Source: Marmoricola sp.
GTDB lineage: Bacteria > Actinomycetota > Actinomycetes > Propionibacteriales > Nocardioidaceae
Direction: 5' to 3'
NCBI GenBank assembly: GCA_025964775.1
Contig: JAOPYE010000010.1
Location: 62,001-126,000 of the forward strand
DNA: 64,000 bases
Part shown: one piece after another, positions 60,262 to 64,000 of the stretch
Position numbering within the stretch: position 1 is the first letter of the stretch
How the letters are laid out: each line of letters begins with the position of its first letter
Notes under the pieces: generated by a model
The model's input: the letters and a program-made list of their open reading frames with translations, nothing else
Databases searched by the model: none
What the model was told of the DNA's origin: nothing
Position numbers and translations under genes: made by a program

Positions 60262-61748
60262 CCTCCCCCGGAGCGCGGCTCAGCGCCCTCGAGCTGATCA
60301 CGCTGGTGCTCGACGAGGGTTCGTGGATCTCCTGGGACGTACCGCCGAGATACGGCGCGATCAGTACGGCGTACGCCGCTGAACTGGACGCCGCGCGCGC
60401 GAAGTCCGGCGTCGACGAATCCGTGGTGACCGGCGAGGGCCTGATGCACGGGCGTCGGGTCGCGGTCATCGCCTGCGAGTTCGCCTTCCTCGCCGGCTCC
60501 GTCGGTCAGGCCGCGGCGACCCGCCTCGTGGCCGGCATCGAACGTGCCACGGCCGAAGGCATCCCGCTGCTGGCGGCGCCGGTCAGCGGCGGTACCCGGA
60601 TGCAGGAAGGCACTCCCGCGTTCGTGCACATGATCGGCATCTCGGCAGCGATCGCGGCGCACAAGTCGGCCGGCCATCCCTACCTCGTCTACCTGCGCAA
60701 CCCGACCACCGGCGGCGTGATGGCCTCCTGGGGATCACTCGGCCATGTGACCATCGCCGAGCCCGGGGCCCTGGTCGGCTTCCTCGGCCCGCGCGTCTTC
60801 GAGGCTCTCTACGGGCAGCCGTTCCCGGCCGACGTACAGACGTCGGAGAACCTGTACGCGCACGGGATCATCGACGGTGTCGTCCCGCCCGAGGGCATCG
60901 CGGACCTGCTGGACCGGACGCTCTCTATCCTGCTCGCCCGGCCCGCGCTGCCCGGACCGCATACCCCCGACGAGGACGTACCGGACGTCGACACCTGGGA
61001 CGCTGTCGTGCGCTCGCGGCGTCCGGACCGGCCCGGCGTACGACGACTGCTGCGGTACGCCGCCGCTGACGTCGTCCCGCTCAACGGCACCGGGCAGGGC
61101 GAGGCGGACCCCGGCCTGATGATCGCGCTGGCCCGCTTCGGCGAGGCGCCGTGCGTGTTCCTGGGACAGGACCGGCGCGGCCAGACCACCGACCGGCCGA
61201 TGGGACCCGGCGCCCTGCGCGAGGCTCGTCGCGGCATGCGACTGGCGGTCGACCTGGGCATCCCGCTGCTCACGGTGATCGACACTCCCGGTGCTGCGCT
61301 GAGTCCCGAGGCGGAAGAGGGTGGGCTGGCCGGCGAGATCGCCCGCAGCCTGGCCGAGCTGGTGACGCTGGAGGCACCCACCGTGTGCCTGATGCTCGGA
61401 CAGGGAAACGGGGGCGGCGCCCTGGCCCTGCTGCCGGCCGACCGGGTGATCGCCGCCCAGCACGCGTGGCTCTCGCCGCTTCCTCCGGAGGGCGCGAGCG
61501 CGATCGTCCACCGCGACACCGAGCACGCCCCGGAGATGGCCAGGTCCCAGCGGATCCGGGCGATCGACCTGGCTGAGGTCGGCGTGGTCGACCGGATCGT
61601 CGCCGAGCACCCCGACGCCGCCGAGGAGGCCGAGGCGTTCTGCCACCGGGTCGGCGCGGTGCTCGAGTTCGAGCTCTCGACCCTGTTCCACCAGGACCCG
61701 GCCGAGCTCGTCGCCGTACGGGCTCGGCGCTTCGCGACAGGCGTCTGA
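60258..61748 (+). CDS. Acyl-CoA carboxylase carboxyltransferase subunit (AccD-like)
   Basis: A 496-residue carboxyltransferase that carries both the beta and alpha halves. The N-terminal half has the acyl-CoA site AAPVSGGTRMQEG and TTGGVMASWGSLGHV. The second half has DTPGAALSPEAEEGGLAGEI and GQGNGGGALALLPADRV. The single-chain layout is like actinobacterial AccD proteins such as AccD3. No biotin carboxylase subunit is adjacent. The ATG start overlaps the sigma factor stop. Confidence 0.88.
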   Translation: MTSPGARLSALELITLVLDEGSWISWDVPPRYGAISTAYAAELDAARAKSGVDESVVTGEGLMHGRRVAVIACEFAFLAGSVGQAAATRLVAGIERATAEGIPLLAAPVSGGTRMQEGTPAFVHMIGISAAIAAHKSAGHPYLVYLRNPTTGGVMASWGSLGHVTIAEPGALVGFLGPRVFEALYGQPFPADVQTSENLYAHGIIDGVVPPEGIADLLDRTLSILLARPALPGPHTPDEDVPDVDTWDAVVRSRRPDRPGVRRLLRYAAADVVPLNGTGQGEADPGLMIALARFGEAPCVFLGQDRRGQTTDRPMGPGALREARRGMRLAVDLGIPLLTVIDTPGAALSPEAEEGGLAGEIARSLAELVTLEAPTVCLMLGQGNGGGALALLPADRVIAAQHAWLSPLPPEGASAIVHRDTEHAPEMARSQRIRAIDLAEVGVVDRIVAEHPDAAEEAEAFCHRVGAVLEFELSTLFHQDPAELVAVRARRFATGV

Positions 61749-61767
61749 AGCCGGCGGGGGTAGACAC

Positions 61768-61781
61768 TAGAACGTGTTTCA
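61768..61781. promoter_or_regulatory. KstR-type box upstream of the SDR
   Basis: TAGAACGTGTTTCA fits the TnnAACnnGTTnnA consensus known for KstR, the mycobacterial repressor of sterol catabolism genes. It lies 15 bases upstream of the SDR start. The match is by consensus only. Confidence 0.45.
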
Positions 61782-61795
61782 GTTCCAATAGCGCG

Positions 61796-62611
61796 GTGAG
61801 AACTTACGTCGTCACCGGTGCCGCGTCCGGGATCGGTGCCGCCACCGCCGCGCGCCTCGAGCGGGACGGGCACCGGGTCATCGGCATCGACCTGGCCGGA
61901 GCCGACATCGACGTGGACCTGAGCTCTGCCACCGGTCGAGCGGAAGCCGTGGGCAGGGTCGGTGAACTCTGCCCCGACGGGATCGACGGACTCGTGCCCT
62001 GCGCCGGCATCGCGGGCTACACCGGCACCGACCCGGCGCTGCTGATCTCCGTGAACTACTTCGGCGCCATCGCGCTCGCCACCGGCCTGCACCCGCTGCT
62101 CGCGAAGTCGGGGGCGGCCTCGGTGGTGCTGATCGCCTCGAACTCGGTGACGTGCCAGCCCGGTTGGACCAGTGACGGCGTCGTCGAGGCCTGTCTGGCC
62201 GATGACGAGGAGACCGCGCGCACACTGGCGGCCGGACACGAGGCCGTGATGATGTACCCGGTCTCGAAGTTCGCCCTGGCCTCGTGGGCGCGCCGGGAAG
62301 GGGTGCGGCCCGAGTGGGGCGGCGCCGGGATCCGGATCAACGCGATCGCACCGGGTCTGATCGCCACCCCGATGACCGACGCCCTGCGCAGGGACCCCGT
62401 GTTCGGACCGTTCGCCGACGTGTACCCGAACGCGCTCGGCCGCCCCGGCGAGCCCGAGGAGGTCGCCGCACTGATCGCGTTCCTGCTCTCGACCGAAGCG
62501 AGCCTGCTGGTCGGCACGATGATCCTCGTCGACGGCGGCACCGACGCGATCCTCAACACGGCACCCCCGCGCAGCACCGACCTGACGACCTTCCCGTTGG
62601 AGATTCCATGA
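61796..62611 (+). CDS. Short-chain dehydrogenase, hydroxysteroid dehydrogenase-like
   Basis: A 271-residue SDR. The cofactor motif is TGAASGIG; the catalytic Ser is in LIASNSVTC, and Tyr-Lys in MYPVSKFALASW. The shortened segment after the cofactor site and the long loop before the active Tyr resemble 3-alpha-hydroxysteroid dehydrogenase/carbonyl reductases. The GTG start follows a possible KstR box. The stop overlaps the start of the next gene. Confidence 0.88.
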   Translation: MRTYVVTGAASGIGAATAARLERDGHRVIGIDLAGADIDVDLSSATGRAEAVGRVGELCPDGIDGLVPCAGIAGYTGTDPALLISVNYFGAIALATGLHPLLAKSGAASVVLIASNSVTCQPGWTSDGVVEACLADDEETARTLAAGHEAVMMYPVSKFALASWARREGVRPEWGGAGIRINAIAPGLIATPMTDALRRDPVFGPFADVYPNALGRPGEPEEVAALIAFLLSTEASLLVGTMILVDGGTDAILNTAPPRSTDLTTFPLEIP

Positions 62612-64000
62612 ACCGCGTTCGCCTGATCGCCATCACCGTCATCGCCGCGCTGGCGGTCCTCGTGCCGGCGCAGATCGGTGCCGCCGACGGACTGCTGCCG
62701 ATCCCGTCGCTGCCGACCGACTTCCTCACCGAGTCGTTCACCGGCACCGCGGCAACCGCGAACCCGTTGCCGCACGACCCGATCCCGCAGAACCCGTACC
62801 TGTCGCCCAACGGCACGAACTCGATGCACAACGACGCCTACGGCTCGAACGCCTACGAGGTCAGCGGCCCGCTCGGGGTCCACCTCTCGGTGCGCTCCGC
62901 GTCGTACGGCGTCTCGGAGTGCGCCACCATGGCCTTCGACTCGCGGGGCAACATCGTCGGTCTGTGCGGCGGCCTGCCGGGCTTCGCACTCCGGTTGATC
63001 GACCCCACCACCTTGCGCACCCTGGGCCCGGACCTCACGACGTCGAACCGTTCGCTCTACCCGCTGACGAATCCGTTCACCGACATCTGCGGGGGTACCT
63101 ACTTCTCGCTGAACAGCTCTCCGGGCCAGGACGACATCGCGTACGTCGTCACCTCGGCCCGCCAGGTGCTGAAGGTCCGCGTCGACCCGAACGGGTTCAC
63201 CACCCTGGGCACCTACGACGTCTCTGGCGTCGTTGCCTCCGACGACTGCCTCGTCGCCACCCTCCCGGACTGGTCGGGTCGAACCTTCTTCGTGACCCAG
63301 AACGGCGTGGTCGGCGCCATCGACCCGACCACCGGAGCAGTCAGGACCCTGCAGCTGCCTGCAGGCGAGGGGATCTACAACTCGATCTCCGGTGACCAGA
63401 CCGGCGCGATCTACCTGGTCACCGACCACAAGCTGTACGCCGTCGCCGCCGACGCAAGCGGAACGCCGGTGATCCGCTGGTCCGCGGCGTACGACCGCGG
63501 CAGCGTGCAGAAGCCCGGCCAGCTCTCCCAGGGTTCGGGCACGACGCCGACCCTGATCGGCCAGCACATCGTCGCGATCACCGACAACGCTGACCCGCGG
63601 ATGCACGTGCAGTTCTACCAGCGCGACGGAGCCGACGCCGGCAAGCTCCTGTGCCAGGCACCCGTCTTCGGCGATGGAGCCTCGGACACCGAGAACAGCC
63701 TCGCCTACGCGGGCGGCAGCGGAGGCAGTGCGTCGGTGATCGTCGAGAACAACTACGGCTACGCCGGCGTGCAGAGCACCGAACTCGGCGCGACGACGAC
63801 CGGCGGCGTCGCGAAGGTGACCCTGAACGCCGACCACACCTGCCAGGTCGACTGGACCAACCCGATCGTCTCGCCGACGACCGTGCCCAAGCTGTCGCTC
63901 GCCAACGGCCTGCTGTACCTCTACGCGAAGCCGAAGTCCTGGCTGCTCGACGACAGCTGGTACTTCTCAGCTGTGGACATCCGCACCGGTAAGACGAAGT
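62608..64000 (+). CDS. Secreted beta-propeller-like protein (C-terminus beyond window)
   Basis: At least 464 residues, open to the right edge. A signal peptide is clear (LIAITVIAALAVLVPAQIGA). The rest is beta-rich with recurrent short repeats such as GVVGAIDPTTGAVRTLQL and AIYLVTDHKLYAVAAD, which look like propeller blades, and several cysteines. The ATG overlaps the SDR stop (ATGA). I do not recognise a specific family; co-expression with a steroid-type SDR suggests an extracellular binding or PQQ-like enzyme role. Confidence 0.75.
   Translation, partial: MNRVRLIAITVIAALAVLVPAQIGAADGLLPIPSLPTDFLTESFTGTAATANPLPHDPIPQNPYLSPNGTNSMHNDAYGSNAYEVSGPLGVHLSVRSASYGVSECATMAFDSRGNIVGLCGGLPGFALRLIDPTTLRTLGPDLTTSNRSLYPLTNPFTDICGGTYFSLNSSPGQDDIAYVVTSARQVLKVRVDPNGFTTLGTYDVSGVVASDDCLVATLPDWSGRTFFVTQNGVVGAIDPTTGAVRTLQLPAGEGIYNSISGDQTGAIYLVTDHKLYAVAADASGTPVIRWSAAYDRGSVQKPGQLSQGSGTTPTLIGQHIVAITDNADPRMHVQFYQRDGADAGKLLCQAPVFGDGASDTENSLAYAGGSGGSASVIVENNYGYAGVQSTELGATTTGGVAKVTLNADHTCQVDWTNPIVSPTTVPKLSLANGLLYLYAKPKSWLLDDSWYFSAVDIRTGKTK

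Noticed and set aside
1..64000. CRISPR array
   Set aside because: No run of regularly spaced direct repeats and no cas-like gene was found.

Overview
The window is a 64 kb stretch of high-GC actinobacterial chromosome. Several features point to a Nocardioides-like member of the Nocardioidaceae: many GTG starts and 4-base ATGA/GTGA gene overlaps, two mycothiol-dependent (maleylpyruvate isomerase-like) enzymes, a deazaflavin (F420)-type oxidoreductase, an EtfD-type membrane Fe-S oxidoreductase, a GAF-ANTAR protein, an actinobacterial sortase and small conserved actinobacterial membrane proteins. That assignment is inference from gene content, not a database match. There is no prophage, CRISPR array, plasmid origin or intact insertion sequence; the mobile-like signal is short palindromic repeats and one nuclease gene bracketed by two of them.

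Layout. 1-6.2 kb: a MalT-like regulator cut by the left edge, a cysteine hydrolase-SDR-MFS operon, and an aldo/keto reductase with its MarR regulator. 6.3-12.7 kb: membrane and envelope genes (DUF6629-like, L,D-transpeptidase), stress-type signalling genes (STAS, small HTH, GAF-ANTAR), an FAD-dependent reductase and PlsC. 12.6-18.7 kb: DUF2231 protein, cytochrome P450, a 982-residue LuxR-family ATPase regulator, a 51-residue microprotein and a lipoprotein. 18.7-31.2 kb: histidine utilisation, split into hutI-hutF-M20 hydrolase and hutU-hutH, with a divergent MFS transporter and an IclR regulator whose likely operators are visible. Between the two hut blocks lie a nitroreductase, a sortase, a small anchored protein, a DUF1992 protein and the repeat-bracketed nuclease.

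31.2-41.1 kb: mostly exported or membrane enzymes: an M19-like hydrolase overlapping a GH1 glycosidase, EtfD with an unusual SLFD-repeat tail, a CocE-type hydrolase and a lipoprotein. 41.2-46.7 kb: HicB-like RHH protein, DUF4097 protein, a 40-residue gene, dcd, an SGNH hydrolase, a double FKBP lipoprotein, tRNA-Gly(CCC) and a secreted FnIII protein. 46.7-52.3 kb: deazaflavin-type enzyme, a TetR/MFS efflux pair with three operator boxes, and small enzymes. 52.4-64 kb: FadE5-like acyl-CoA dehydrogenase, tandem SGNH hydrolases, FMN reductase, a mycothiol enzyme-SDR-GNAT operon, a MarR regulator divergent from an ECF sigma factor that overlaps a carboxyltransferase gene, and an SDR plus a secreted protein cut by the right edge.

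Functional links. Histidine catabolism is complete to formylglutamate, with the M20 enzyme the best candidate for the missing last step. The acyl-CoA dehydrogenase, EtfD, the carboxyltransferase and a possible KstR-type box suggest lipid or sterol metabolism. The most unusual sequence signals are the nuclease/palindrome unit at 24.7-25.9 kb, dispersed palindromes embedded in the hutF reading frame, and the SLFD-repeat tail of EtfD.
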